A stretch of DNA of 64,000 nucleotides from Capnocytophaga canimorsus. GTDB taxonomy: Bacteria > Bacteroidota > Bacteroidia > Flavobacteriales > Flavobacteriaceae. A program made the translations under genes and the position numbers. The stretch's first letter is position 1. Each line of letters begins with the position of its first letter. The notes beneath the pieces are model-generated. The model worked only from the letters and a program-made list of their open reading frames with translations, ran no database searches and was not told where the DNA came from. This document shows positions 35,501-46,476 of this stretch, piece by piece. Location of the stretch: the NCBI RefSeq assembly GCF_002302565.1, contig NZ_CP022382.1, positions 1,435,001-1,499,000 on the forward strand, in the 5' to 3' direction.

Positions 35501-36958
35501 ATGATTTCACAAAAAAACATAAAACAGCTACTGATGATGGCACTTATCGCACTGGGCGGATTGGCATTGCTAATTGTATTGGCTTTGATGAATAATCTTT
35601 CACAGCCCAATTTGGCGACAGCACAGCGTATTGGCACGTCTATTTTTTATCATCACGACAAAAAAGTTTATGCCGAAGTGGCAGGGGCTGGATATTTGCC
35701 AATATATGGTGCTGACCCCGAATCATTTGAGGCGTTAGAAGGCATTAATCAGTCCGTCGGTTGGGATAAAAACAAGGTCTATTGTGGCAATGGCGTTCTT
35801 GACGGAATGAAAGGCCCCGTAAAGGCGTTGGGCAACGGACTTTATAGCGATGGCACCACTACTTATTATTGTTCATTTACCGCAGAAAACATCAAAACCA
35901 ATATGGTTGTTTATTTTTTAAAGTCAGTATTTTATACACTGACAGGTAAAAAATATTCTGACTATCAATACACAACCATTAAAATAGATGATACAGGAAA
36001 AGAATTTCACCCCATAAATGACATTTACGCACTCAGCTCTGATAGTACACAGTTTTATTATAAAGGACAGCTTATTCAAGGGGCGAAAGCGCGTATTTTT
36101 GCCATTGCCGATGCCACCGATTATTTTAGCGATGGTAAGCAACTATTTTATCAAAGCAACCCGCTGGATGCTACTTATAGTCCCGATTGGGCATCCGCTC
36201 GTTATAGTGCGTGGGGCGATTTTCAGGTGCTGTATCATAAAAACGGCGGACAGATTTTTGTAGATGGCAAAGAACTCAATCCCAATCAACCGCCTTATAA
36301 AGTGTTTTCACTAAGTGAACTTTACGCACAGCATTTGTTTTTTTACGACGATAATACGATTTATGCCTATGATAATCAGCAAAATAAAGCGATAGCAATC
36401 GGCAAAAACCATTTGAACTTGGGCAAATTTACTGAGTTTTCCGATGGCTATTTCACTGATGGTAAAGATATTTTGTATTTTAGCTCTTACGAAGACTGGC
36501 CGCAAGGTCGCCGTAATAATTATATGGGGCTAAGGGCATTTACCACGATGCTGAACAAGGTCAAAACTTCATCGGCAGGGGCGTGGACAAGCTGGGGCAA
36601 TCCTAAGCTAAATCTGTGGCAAAAAGGCGATGAGCTTTATTATTTTGACACACACGGACGCGGTCAATATGGCTTCCTTTCTGAAAAAGCCAAAGAGGGT
36701 GAAATCATTGCGGGGGCGTATCGCATTGCCGATCGTGATGCCTTGCAAGCTGCCATACAGCACGACAGCCAATTATCAGACAGTAAAGTAGAGCAGCTGA
36801 TTGACGATGGCGTTTTTGTTGTCGCAGAAAATGACGTTTTGTTTTCTGTTACCACCAAAATAAAAGACGACACTTCTCATCTGGTGTTTTGGGTGTTGAT
36901 TTTTGGCGTTGCCATTGCCGCTTTGGTGCTGTATTATTTAAAGTTTTCAAAAAGATAG
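35501..36958 (+). CDS. DKNYY-repeat membrane-anchored protein
   Basis: 485 residues from the ATG at 35501. One N-terminal membrane segment (about 9-32), a long extracytoplasmic part of repeats such as VGWDKNKVYCGN, LSSDSTQFYYKGQLI, YFSDGKQLFYQSNPL and DDNTIYAYDNQQNKA, then a second membrane segment near the C-terminus (about 462-480). This is the DKNYY repeat pattern of unknown function. Base use is clearly more GC-rich, and it uses codons such as CTG and GGC more than the immunity genes just upstream, which suggests transfer from another lineage. Confidence 0.75.
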   Translation: MISQKNIKQLLMMALIALGGLALLIVLALMNNLSQPNLATAQRIGTSIFYHHDKKVYAEVAGAGYLPIYGADPESFEALEGINQSVGWDKNKVYCGNGVLDGMKGPVKALGNGLYSDGTTTYYCSFTAENIKTNMVVYFLKSVFYTLTGKKYSDYQYTTIKIDDTGKEFHPINDIYALSSDSTQFYYKGQLIQGAKARIFAIADATDYFSDGKQLFYQSNPLDATYSPDWASARYSAWGDFQVLYHKNGGQIFVDGKELNPNQPPYKVFSLSELYAQHLFFYDDNTIYAYDNQQNKAIAIGKNHLNLGKFTEFSDGYFTDGKDILYFSSYEDWPQGRRNNYMGLRAFTTMLNKVKTSSAGAWTSWGNPKLNLWQKGDELYYFDTHGRGQYGFLSEKAKEGEIIAGAYRIADRDALQAAIQHDSQLSDSKVEQLIDDGVFVVAENDVLFSVTTKIKDDTSHLVFWVLIFGVAIAALVLYYLKFSKR

Positions 36959-36975
36959 TCCATCAATCCTAAAAA

Positions 36976-37551
36976 ATGATGAAAGACGTAAAATTACAAT
37001 TTAGAAGACATAGCCTATCAGCCTTATGGAAAAGTGTATTGCTTTTTTTAATTTTATTTCTTTTGTGGGATAATTCGTTTTTATCCAAATTTTTAAGTAC
37101 AACAAGCTCAATGGCTATAATAACGCTACTATGTATGTGGGTGAATGTACATTTTTCTAAAATCATCTCAATTCAAGTCAGTGACGATGTTATAAAAATT
37201 ATTGATGTAAAAACCAATAAGGCGACCATATTTTTAAACCATACGATTAACAATTATCATTTTACGACTTCTAAAAAAGGTTGGTTGGATATTTTGAGGA
37301 TACAAGTTGATGGAAGAAATAAATATTTTTGGTTAGGCAACATAAATTTTGAAGGATTGGATAAAGCCGATGTGTTAAATAAGCATTGCTTATCAGAAAA
37401 GTTAGAAAAAGCGTTTCCGACAAGGAAAAAGAAAACCAATATAGATTTTGTCATATTATTTTCAGGGACGAAACTGCCTTATATCTTGGCTGTTATGGCA
37501 ATTGGTATGGTAATATTCCTTTTGGTTTATGTTTTCTTTTTTATAGAATGA
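36976..37551 (+). CDS. Membrane protein of unknown function
   Basis: 191 residues: two hydrophobic segments near the start (about 18-36 and 44-62), a beta-rich cytoplasmic or external part with ISIQVSDDVIKIID, and a last segment (about 167-190). The layout resembles small PH-like membrane proteins, but I cannot assign a family. AT-rich codons return here, unlike the genes on both sides. Confidence 0.55.
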   Translation: MMKDVKLQFRRHSLSALWKSVLLFLILFLLWDNSFLSKFLSTTSSMAIITLLCMWVNVHFSKIISIQVSDDVIKIIDVKTNKATIFLNHTINNYHFTTSKKGWLDILRIQVDGRNKYFWLGNINFEGLDKADVLNKHCLSEKLEKAFPTRKKKTNIDFVILFSGTKLPYILAVMAIGMVIFLLVYVFFFIE

Positions 37552-37577
37552 AATAAATGTTTAAGGTAAAAAAATTT

Positions 37578-38192
37578 ATGAACAAAAATTCTAACACACC
37601 GACCCCAAACAAACGCACAGAAGTCATCCGACTTTTTGCCATTCTAATACCTACTAGTTTTGTGCTCTTCTTTGGCTGGCTGGGCTTGGTGATTCTGTTC
37701 GGTAAAATGGGCTTGGAGCTGTCTGCCGAACGCGTATTATTGGGCGTTATCGCTCTGATGATTGGCGTGGGGTGGGCTTGGCTGAGCCTAAAAGGAAGAA
37801 TGCCCCTCCAAGAGGGCGAAACTCTGTCCAGTCCGCCGCCCCCTGCAAGAAATCTTATAGAAAAACTGATGCGAGGGCTGTTTTTGCTGGTCGGAATCGT
37901 GGTTTATGTGGCTGTGGCAATGATGCCCGATGCGATGACGTCTTCTTTTTTGCGTATCTTTTCTTTTGGACGCGTAGGCGATACACTGGGAATGTTGGCT
38001 TTATTGGGAATGCTTTTGGTGGCTGGCGTGTTTTATCTGATTGCCACCATAAAAAACAAACTCCTGCCCCATAAAAAATCCCTAGAAGAAAGCCCCTATG
38101 CCCATTGGTATTTAATGGCTATGCTCAACTGGGTGATGTTTTTCGTGATTATTGCCCTTGCGATGCTTGGGATTGAGATAACTATGAAATAG
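37578..38192 (+). CDS. Membrane protein, tandem copy 1
   Basis: 204 residues from the ATG at 37578, which aligns with the start of copy 2. Four or five hydrophobic segments; a conserved centre with WLSLKGRMPLQEGETL and SPPPPARNLIEKLMRG. No family recognised. Base use is GC-richer like the DKNYY gene. Copy 2 begins 657 bp later; the middle about 300 bp are nearly identical in DNA, the ends differ. Confidence 0.6.
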   Translation: MNKNSNTPTPNKRTEVIRLFAILIPTSFVLFFGWLGLVILFGKMGLELSAERVLLGVIALMIGVGWAWLSLKGRMPLQEGETLSSPPPPARNLIEKLMRGLFLLVGIVVYVAVAMMPDAMTSSFLRIFSFGRVGDTLGMLALLGMLLVAGVFYLIATIKNKLLPHKKSLEESPYAHWYLMAMLNWVMFFVIIALAMLGIEITMK

Positions 38193-38234
38193 CGACATCA
38201 ACAATTTTTAAACCGTAAAAAAAACGAAACAACA

Positions 38235-38846
38235 ATGAACACACCCCCTAACACACCGACCCCAAACAAACGCAAGGGAATCTTGCAGTTGCTTTTAGCA
38301 ATGCTAACTATGTTTGTGTTTTTTTTCACTTGGCTGGGCTTGGTAATTCTGGGCAATAAAATGGGCTTGGAGCTGTCTGCCACACGCTTATTTTTGAGTC
38401 TTATTGCTCTGGCAATTGGTGGAGCATGGGTTTGGCTGAGCCTAAAAGGAAGAATGCCCCTCCAAGAGGGCGAAACTCTGTACAGTCCGCCGCCCCCTGC
38501 AAGAAATCTTATAGAAAAACTGATGCGAGGGCTGTTTTTACTGGTCGGAATCGTGGTTTATGTGGCTGTGGCAATGCTACCCGATGCGATGGTGTCTTCT
38601 TTTTTGCGTATCTTTTCTTTTGGACGCGTAGGCGATACACTGGGAATGTTGGCTTTGTTAGGAATGTTTTTGGTGGCTGGCGTGTTCTACCTGATTGCCG
38701 CCATAAAAAACAAACTTTCGCCCCATAAAAAATCCGAAGAATACAACCCTTATGCTCATTGGTATGTAACGACTATGATCAACTGGGTGCTATTTTTCGT
38801 GGTCATTGTCCTTGGAATGTATATGATTGAGAGATTGGTGAAATAG
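38235..38846 (+). CDS. Membrane protein, tandem copy 2
   Basis: 203 residues, paralogue of the preceding gene. The centre (about residues 65-170) is almost the same; the first helix and C-terminal helix differ (ITMK versus MIERLVK). The pattern fits duplication followed by gene conversion of the middle. An open second frame of about 100 codons over the same conserved stretch in both copies is a by-product of the identity, not a gene. Confidence 0.6.
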   Translation: MNTPPNTPTPNKRKGILQLLLAMLTMFVFFFTWLGLVILGNKMGLELSATRLFLSLIALAIGGAWVWLSLKGRMPLQEGETLYSPPPPARNLIEKLMRGLFLLVGIVVYVAVAMLPDAMVSSFLRIFSFGRVGDTLGMLALLGMFLVAGVFYLIAAIKNKLSPHKKSEEYNPYAHWYVTTMINWVLFFVVIVLGMYMIERLVK

Positions 38847-38903
38847 CGATAAAATAGCCATATCGGTCATTTTAAACCCAAAAATTTATACCTTTACGAA
38901 AAA

Positions 38904-39227
38904 TTGAGGCTAAAAAACGCTAAAAAAGCCCCAATTAAAACCATTAATACGAATGTAATGTGGAACAACCTATCGGATGTCAAGGTAGAAGAGCATGTAA
39001 ACCACAGCCTATCGGCAATGAAATTCTGCGGTATGCAGCTGGAGGATAATGTTACGAGCTACAGTGTTTTAAGCCGATTTCGCCCCGAGATTACCGAAAA
39101 GAAAGCCTTTGATTCTTTGCTTTCTGAAATCAATCATCAGTTAGAAAAACATAGGATCATCATTCATCAAGGCGTAAAGGTAGATGCCAGTATCACGCAG
39201 CTAATGATACTTGACCTTATCCATTAA
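38904..39227 (+). pseudogene. IS5-type transposase remnant (N-terminal part)
   Basis: About 90 codons of a transposase N-terminus: MWNNLSDVKVEEHVNHSL, FCGMQLEDNV, SYSVLSRFR, FDSLLSEINHQLEKH and GVKVDASIT. The family would continue into a DDE domain of over 200 residues, but the frame ends after ITQLMILDLIH. The first 18 residues do not match the family and are probably read-through. Only a decayed insertion sequence remains, at the edge between the accessory island and the sugar locus. I saw no clear terminal inverted repeats. Confidence 0.75.
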
Positions 39228-39305
39228 TATGAATGAACTAAACCAGTCTTAATTTTACGAATTCATCGTTATAAATAAAATAGCTATGAACTAATTTTAT
39301 GAACT

Positions 39306-41159
39306 TTACAACTTAAACACGAGTGATTGTAATGGAGCAACATCCACACGCATTTTTCCTTGTCCGTTGGTGACGTGTAGGATTGTTTTTTGGTTTTCGT
39401 AAAGGACATCGGTTGTGGTGTACGCCCCGTCGTTTAAAAACCAACTTCCAACCACAAACTGAGGAATTTGCAAATCAAATCCAAATGCGTCCGTATCACT
39501 AAAATTCACAACAATAATCCACTGGTTTTCTTCATCACCTCGTACAAAAGCATACACTTTATCATTGTAGAATTCGGTATGTTTTCGGTTATGTTCGTGT
39601 ATGTCAGCATAAAATCCGTTTACGTCCAAATTAAGCAAACGTTTGTAGAAATCACGAAGTTGTTTCTCATTTTCAGAAAGTTGTCCTCCGTCAAATTGCT
39701 TATTATTTACCCAACGTTGGTGTGCGGGAACGCCCACATAATCGAAAATGGAAGTACGTGACGGACTACCAAAACCGCCTCGTTCTGCTCCTTTTTCGCC
39801 CACTTCTTGTCCAAAATATATCATTATAGGTGCATCACTAATGAGAGAGGAAACCACCATGGCGGGTTTTGCTTTTTCAGCATATCCAGCAAATTCAGGC
39901 GAGGCGATACGCTGCTCGTCGTGATTTTCTAAAAAGTGAAGCATATTTTCTGAAATATCCGATAACTCCTTCTGTATGGGAGCAATAGCATCGGTGGTGC
40001 GTCCGTGTGAGATAATCCCTCGAAGTGTGTCGTACAATTGTACTTTATCGTATAAATAGTCCATTTTTCCTTTACGGATATAATCGCGGTAGGCTTTTGG
40101 GTTGTAGATTTCTGCCAACAAAAAAGCATCAGGATTTTTCATTTTGATGTTGGAATTCAGATAACTCCAAAATTCTACGGGAACCATCTCTGCCATATCA
40201 AAACGGAAGCCATCTACTCCTAAATCAAGCCAAAAAAGTGCAATATCTCTGAATTTTATCCACGTATTGGGCAGATTTTTTCCTTCCCAAAAAGAAAAAT
40301 GTGCTTTGTAATCCTTGTCGTTGAAATCGTCCGAAAGTTCGGGAAAATCTTTTGTGCCATCGGGACGGATACCAAAATTAAGTTTTACGGTTTCGTACCA
40401 ATCATTGAAGTCAGGTTTGGATTTGCGTGAGCCATTGCCTGTCCATTTCGCAGGAAATTCGTGAAATTTTTGCTTTTCAGTGAAAGATTCGCCACCCAAA
40501 GGCAAATAACCTTCGGCATAATTAGGTACTTCAAAGGCTTCACTAGGGTTGTAGTAAAAGTTATTGTTCACATCGTATTGTACAGAAGTGTTGTCTTCTT
40601 CCCCAAAACCTTTGATTCCGTTTGGTTTTGAGATACTTTCGTACTTACGAGCCACGTGATTGGGAACAATATCGATGATTACCTTGAGTCCGTTTTTGTG
40701 GGTGCGTTCAATCAAGGCTTTGAATTCCTCCAAGCGATTTTCGGGATTGTCTGCCAAATCGGGATTTACGTTGTAGTAATCTTTCACGGCATAAGGCGAA
40801 CCAGCACGTCCTTTTACCACTTCGGGAGAGTCGTCAGACACGCCAATAGCCCTGTAATCACCCACCAAAGCGTGATGCGGAACGCCTGTAAACCAGATGT
40901 GTGTAGCTCCCAAATCCTTAATTTCTTGCAGAGCTTTGTCGGTAAAATCCGAAAATTTACCCACACCATTTTCTTCTTTTGTTCCCCAAGGTTTGTTGTT
41001 TGTATTGGTATTGCCAAAAAGACGCGTAAATACCTGATAGATTACTTTTTTTTCTCGTTTCATCGAATCTGAATTTGTTTTTTCGGGTACAGAGACATCC
41101 TTACAAGAAAATATCCCTAAAAGGATTACTACTGAAAGGGCAAAAATACTTTTTTTCAT
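39306..41159 (-). CDS. GH13 alpha-amylase-family lipoprotein (617 residues)
   Basis: Start ATG 41159 opens the lipoprotein signal MKKSIFALSVVILLGIFSC; the ORF extends 21 residues further up without a signal. The GH13 barrel is complete: conserved VIIDIVPNHV (region I), GFRFDMAEM with the Asp nucleophile (II), AEIYN with the acid/base Glu (III) and LENHDEQR with the third Asp (IV). Likely an outer-membrane or periplasmic alpha-amylase acting on starch fragments. It ends the minus-strand series of sugar genes; GH97 lies upstream. Confidence 0.88.
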   Translation of the reverse strand: MKKSIFALSVVILLGIFSCKDVSVPEKTNSDSMKREKKVIYQVFTRLFGNTNTNNKPWGTKEENGVGKFSDFTDKALQEIKDLGATHIWFTGVPHHALVGDYRAIGVSDDSPEVVKGRAGSPYAVKDYYNVNPDLADNPENRLEEFKALIERTHKNGLKVIIDIVPNHVARKYESISKPNGIKGFGEEDNTSVQYDVNNNFYYNPSEAFEVPNYAEGYLPLGGESFTEKQKFHEFPAKWTGNGSRKSKPDFNDWYETVKLNFGIRPDGTKDFPELSDDFNDKDYKAHFSFWEGKNLPNTWIKFRDIALFWLDLGVDGFRFDMAEMVPVEFWSYLNSNIKMKNPDAFLLAEIYNPKAYRDYIRKGKMDYLYDKVQLYDTLRGIISHGRTTDAIAPIQKELSDISENMLHFLENHDEQRIASPEFAGYAEKAKPAMVVSSLISDAPIMIYFGQEVGEKGAERGGFGSPSRTSIFDYVGVPAHQRWVNNKQFDGGQLSENEKQLRDFYKRLLNLDVNGFYADIHEHNRKHTEFYNDKVYAFVRGDEENQWIIVVNFSDTDAFGFDLQIPQFVVGSWFLNDGAYTTTDVLYENQKTILHVTNGQGKMRVDVAPLQSLVFKL

Positions 41160-41268
41160 AATATGACTAAAATAGCGAGTAAAAAGACTACCCAAAAACA
41201 AATATCTAATCATTTGTTTCAATTAGCCATTTATTTGAGTAGTCTTCTTTAAACTATGAATAAACTTT

Positions 41269-43395
<2,127 letters not shown>

Positions 43396-43400
43396 TTAAT

Positions 43401-43506
43401 TATGAACTACGAGAACCAATTACGAATTACGAGAGTCAATTACGAATTACGGCTCTAACTTTCGTAATTCGTAATTCGAAATTTGTAATTTAAAATTCGC
43501 AATTCA
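43401..43506. repeat. Short-word repeat array A, downstream of the four-helix-bundle gene
   Basis: Two to three units of AATTACGAATTACG with spacers GAGAGTC and GAGAACC, closed by GGCTCTAACTTTC and then inverted words GTAATTCGTAATTCG. The ordering is the same as in array B on the other side of the gene, and the GCTCTAACTTTCGTAATT segment is shared. The array lies between the stop of the four-helix-bundle gene and the GH97 start. Confidence 0.9.
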
Positions 43507-43509
43507 TTA

Positions 43510-43872
43510 TTATGTTTTTAGTTTATTTTTAATTGTTATTTGTATTTTCCCAATGATTTTAGCTATTTCTTTGGCGTCGTTTAGCAAACTGATACTTTGT
43601 TCTTCTGTGAGAAAATCGGTTGCTTCTAATAATCGTAGCCAATATATCGTTTCTCGAGTTTCTTTATAAGCAATACTTATCTTTGATAAAAAATCTTTAT
43701 CCGATTGTGCTCCAATAGCTTCTTCAACATTTGCCCCAATTGATGTGCCACACCTCAGCAACTGCTTCGACAAAACCCGTTCGTTATACTCTGAAACTAT
43801 ATAACGATATACATTCACAATCCGAACTGCAAAAGCAAATGTTTTCTCTTGAATGATATTGTCTTTCCTCAT
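43510..43872 (-). CDS. Four-helix-bundle protein (Avd/IVP-like, TIGR02436 type)
   Basis: 120 residues, all alpha. Family signs: LLRCGTSIGANVEEAIGAQSDKDFLSK in the second half of the bundle (quoted as RCGTSIGANVEEA) and a helix with KETRETIYWLRLL. Relatives occur as 23S rRNA intervening-sequence proteins and as the Avd accessory protein of diversity-generating retroelements; Avd binds nucleic acid. No reverse transcriptase is near. The gene is bracketed by arrays A and B and sits inside the sugar operon with no role in sugar use. Confidence 0.85.
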   Translation of the reverse strand: MRKDNIIQEKTFAFAVRIVNVYRYIVSEYNERVLSKQLLRCGTSIGANVEEAIGAQSDKDFLSKISIAYKETRETIYWLRLLEATDFLTEEQSISLLNDAKEIAKIIGKIQITIKNKLKT

Positions 43873-43887
43873 CTTAACACTTAAATT

Positions 43888-44096
43888 AATTACGAATTAC
43901 GGAACCAATTACGAATTACGAGAACCAATTACGAATTACGGAATCAATTACGAATTACGAGAATTAATTACGAATTACGAGAATTAATTACGAATTACGA
44001 GAATCAATTACGAATTACGGAACCAATTACGAATTACGGCTCTAACTTTCGTAATTTGTAATTCGTAATTTGTAATTTAAAAATCGAAATCCGTAA
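43888..44096. repeat. Short-word repeat array B, upstream of the four-helix-bundle gene
   Basis: Eight units beginning at 43888, 43907, 43927, 43946, 43966, 43986, 44006 and 44025. Each unit is AATTACGAATTACG plus a 5-6 base spacer that is either GAACC/GAATC or AGAAYY, giving 19- and 20-bp spacing. The last unit runs into GGCTCTAACTTTC and then inverted words (GTAATTTGTAATTCG), so the end can fold with 13-base arms. The array fills the gap between two genes completely. Confidence 0.93.
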
Positions 44097-45509
44097 TTAT
44101 TTTGAAATTGACCAAACCCCATAGCTATTTGCTCCCACCGTGATGGTTACCTTTCCGTTAGCATCGGTGACAGGACGTGTGGCACTCTGTTGGGTATAAT
44201 CTATCAAAGTTTTGTTTTTCCAATGTGTAGGAATGGTACGCGTAGCAGGGGCATTTCCACTGTTGAGGAAAAGCATCAATCCAGGGCTGTTTTCATCGCC
44301 TAAACGGAAATCAATAAATTCGGTATCGGAAGCCAAATAGAATTTCTCCTCGCCTACGGCCAAACTACGGTGAATGAGTAACAGATTCTGTATTTTGGCT
44401 TTGAATTCATCATTTTCGTAATCCGAAATAAAAATAGTTGGATAGCCGCTATGGGTGAGCATATAGGCATACGCCAAGAGTTTTCGTTCTTTACTGATTA
44501 TATTATCAAGATTTTTGTCTTTCTCGGTATCGTGATTAGCAACGAAAGTAACCGCCTTATCAGGATAGATGGTTCGAAGCATTTGGTTGCCCATTAAGTG
44601 TCGCATATCATTTTTGTCCAAAGCCTGTTCCAATTTATAGAAACACGCAAAGTCAAAAGCCGGAACTCCTCCGCTTTCATCTACCCAATTTTTGAGCTTT
44701 TGAGCGTCGCCGTCCCAATATTCTCCTACGGCAAAGCCCCCTACCGAAGCCATCCAATCTTTCACTACCCAAGCGCCAAAACTTTTGACATAATCGAAAC
44801 GCCATCCGTCAAATTTCATTGTGTTTTTGTAATATTTGGCTACAGACTCATCCGATTTCCAAAGCCAATTCTGTACATATTCCTTATGATGGCAGAGGTC
44901 TTGTTCTGAAAAGAAATCAGCAGCTTCATCACAACAATGGTAATCATTCGGATGGAAGTCCAAATGACTGCGGTTGAATTTTCCCGAAGCATTGCCGTGT
45001 TGCTCGTTGAACATCGTGTAAGTGTCTTTCCCACGCGTGATGTTATGTTCTAATCCGCCCCCCGAATTATGCCCCAATACCATATCGGCAATAACCTCTA
45101 AGCCGTTGTCGTGGGCTTTTTTTATTAGATTTTCCAATTCGGCACGCGAGCCAAAACGGGTCTCTACGGTGCCGTGTTGGTTATATTCGCCAAAATCAAA
45201 GTAATCCGACGGGTCATACCCCATTGAATACCCTCCTGATTGCCCCTTGGTGGCAGGTGGCAACCAAATTCGGTTTACGCCATTAGCTTTCCAATCGGTG
45301 AGTTTGGTAGCTGTCAAATTCCACCAATCGCCACGAGGTTCTACATCCCAATAAAAAGTCTGCATCATTACCCGATTGCCGTTATCCATTGCCGAGAGAT
45401 TCAGCGGAGTAACCTCCTGTGGCGGTGTGGGAGCATCGTTATTATCCTTTTTACCGCATTGAAACAGTAGCAGACTAACGAAAACCATTGTTAAAATATT
45501 TTTTTTCAT
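44097..45509 (-). CDS. GH13 alpha-amylase lipoprotein (470 residues)
   Basis: Lipoprotein signal MKKNILTMVFVSLLLFQC. A linker of Asp/Pro (DNNDAPTPPQE) then a GH13 barrel of the bacterial alpha-amylase type: MMQTFYWDVEP, VIADMVLGHN (region I), GWRFDYVKSF (II, Asp nucleophile), VGEYWDGD (III, acid/base Glu), FVANHDTEK (IV). The C-terminal beta domain ends SYGVWSISK. Placed downstream of the SusE/F-like and DUF6261-like genes, it is the best candidate for the surface amylase (SusG role), though SusG itself is larger. Confidence 0.9.
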   Translation of the reverse strand: MKKNILTMVFVSLLLFQCGKKDNNDAPTPPQEVTPLNLSAMDNGNRVMMQTFYWDVEPRGDWWNLTATKLTDWKANGVNRIWLPPATKGQSGGYSMGYDPSDYFDFGEYNQHGTVETRFGSRAELENLIKKAHDNGLEVIADMVLGHNSGGGLEHNITRGKDTYTMFNEQHGNASGKFNRSHLDFHPNDYHCCDEAADFFSEQDLCHHKEYVQNWLWKSDESVAKYYKNTMKFDGWRFDYVKSFGAWVVKDWMASVGGFAVGEYWDGDAQKLKNWVDESGGVPAFDFACFYKLEQALDKNDMRHLMGNQMLRTIYPDKAVTFVANHDTEKDKNLDNIISKERKLLAYAYMLTHSGYPTIFISDYENDEFKAKIQNLLLIHRSLAVGEEKFYLASDTEFIDFRLGDENSPGLMLFLNSGNAPATRTIPTHWKNKTLIDYTQQSATRPVTDANGKVTITVGANSYGVWSISK

Positions 45510-45519
45510 AAGTATGAAA

Positions 45520-45682
45520 TCAATTACGAATTACGAGTTACAAATTACGAATTACGGTTCTTGCCCCTTGTTACTTTTTCCTTGTTTCTTGAAACTTGGA
45601 ACTTGAAACTTGGAACTTGGAACTTGAAACTTTATCCTTTTAACTTTATCCTTGATTCTTGAAACTTGAAACTTTTCCCTTG
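45520..45682. repeat. Short-word repeat array C, upstream of the 470-residue amylase
   Basis: Two kinds of word side by side. Near the gene: CAATTACGAATTACGAG, ACAAATTACGAATTACGG (same word as arrays A and B). Further up: six or more copies of CTTGAAACTTGGAA-type units and ACTTTATCC twice. The whole gap between the amylase start and the DUF6261-like stop is made of these words. Confidence 0.88.
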
Positions 45683-45683
45683 A

Positions 45684-46361
45684 CTATTGAGTTACTTTTT
45701 TTATCTCTTCATTGATAGAATTTACCAAATTTTGATATGCTTGTATTCCTTTTACGATGGTCAAACCATTGATTAGAGTAATAAGTTTGGTAAATGTTGT
45801 TTGCATTTGGGCACGAGTGGTTTGGGTTTTGCCCACCTCAACGGCTCCTTGCTCTTGGGTGCGGTCGGTGTGAATTGAAGCAAAGGCTTCATTAACTTGT
45901 GCAAGTTGCTCAATCCATTGCTCGGCTCCGATGAGCGTTACCATAGCTTTTACTTGAGTAGCGGCTAAATCATCGAGCAGATTACGAATGATAGCCGTTT
46001 CTTCACGGAAGGATTGCTTCTGTGGTGATTTACCATATTTTTCGTTGATTAGTACCAATTTTTTAGCAGCTTCAGCCTTCTCTTTCACCGGAAAATTCAC
46101 AAATAACTTACAATGCCCAATGTAGCCCATCAGTAGTATATCGCGCTGATTGTCCAATTCGGTGATTCGTTGCGTGTACTCGCTCTTTCGCACGGGCTTT
46201 AACGAGGCTTCAAAGGCATTAAAATCTCGGTCAAAATCCGTTTTAATAGCCGTAAGTTCCAAATTAGCAAGATCTTCTTTCTCTAAAAAGTTTTTTACAT
46301 TCGCCATCACTTGGGCAAATTCCATCAGGCGAACTCTTGATAAATTATGCTTCGAAATCAT
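45684..46361 (-). CDS. DUF6261-like all-helical protein
   Basis: 225 residues, helical throughout, without signal peptide or membrane segment. Pattern RVRLMEFAQVMANVKNFLE near the start, DNQRDILLMGYIGHCKLF in the middle, ending NSINEEIKKVTQ. I believe it matches DUF6261 of Bacteroidota, sometimes labelled haemagglutinin HagB-like, but cannot check. It lies between array C and the 42-bp tandem repeat and has no obvious role in starch use. Confidence 0.6.
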   Translation of the reverse strand: MISKHNLSRVRLMEFAQVMANVKNFLEKEDLANLELTAIKTDFDRDFNAFEASLKPVRKSEYTQRITELDNQRDILLMGYIGHCKLFVNFPVKEKAEAAKKLVLINEKYGKSPQKQSFREETAIIRNLLDDLAATQVKAMVTLIGAEQWIEQLAQVNEAFASIHTDRTQEQGAVEVGKTQTTRAQMQTTFTKLITLINGLTIVKGIQAYQNLVNSINEEIKKVTQ

Positions 46362-46476
46362 ATTTTTATATTTTTTTATGTTTTTACTTGATGTTTATAG
46401 GTAAGTTTATATAATTTGTCTTCTACTTCTGTTCTTTTTAAAGTAATTTTTCTCTTTTTATTTATTACAATAGTAC

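Noticed and set aside
37772..38728. Two about 100-codon overlapping genes in a second frame (37772-38074 and 38426-38728)
   Set aside because: Both copies are conserved only because the underlying membrane genes are nearly identical in DNA there; no start signal.
43888..44078. CRISPR array
   Set aside because: Unit spacing is only 19-20 bp, spacers are 5-6 bases and not unique, and there are no cas genes.
43401..44096. Diversity-generating retroelement
   Set aside because: An Avd-like protein is present, but there is no reverse transcriptase and no template/variable repeat pair in the window.
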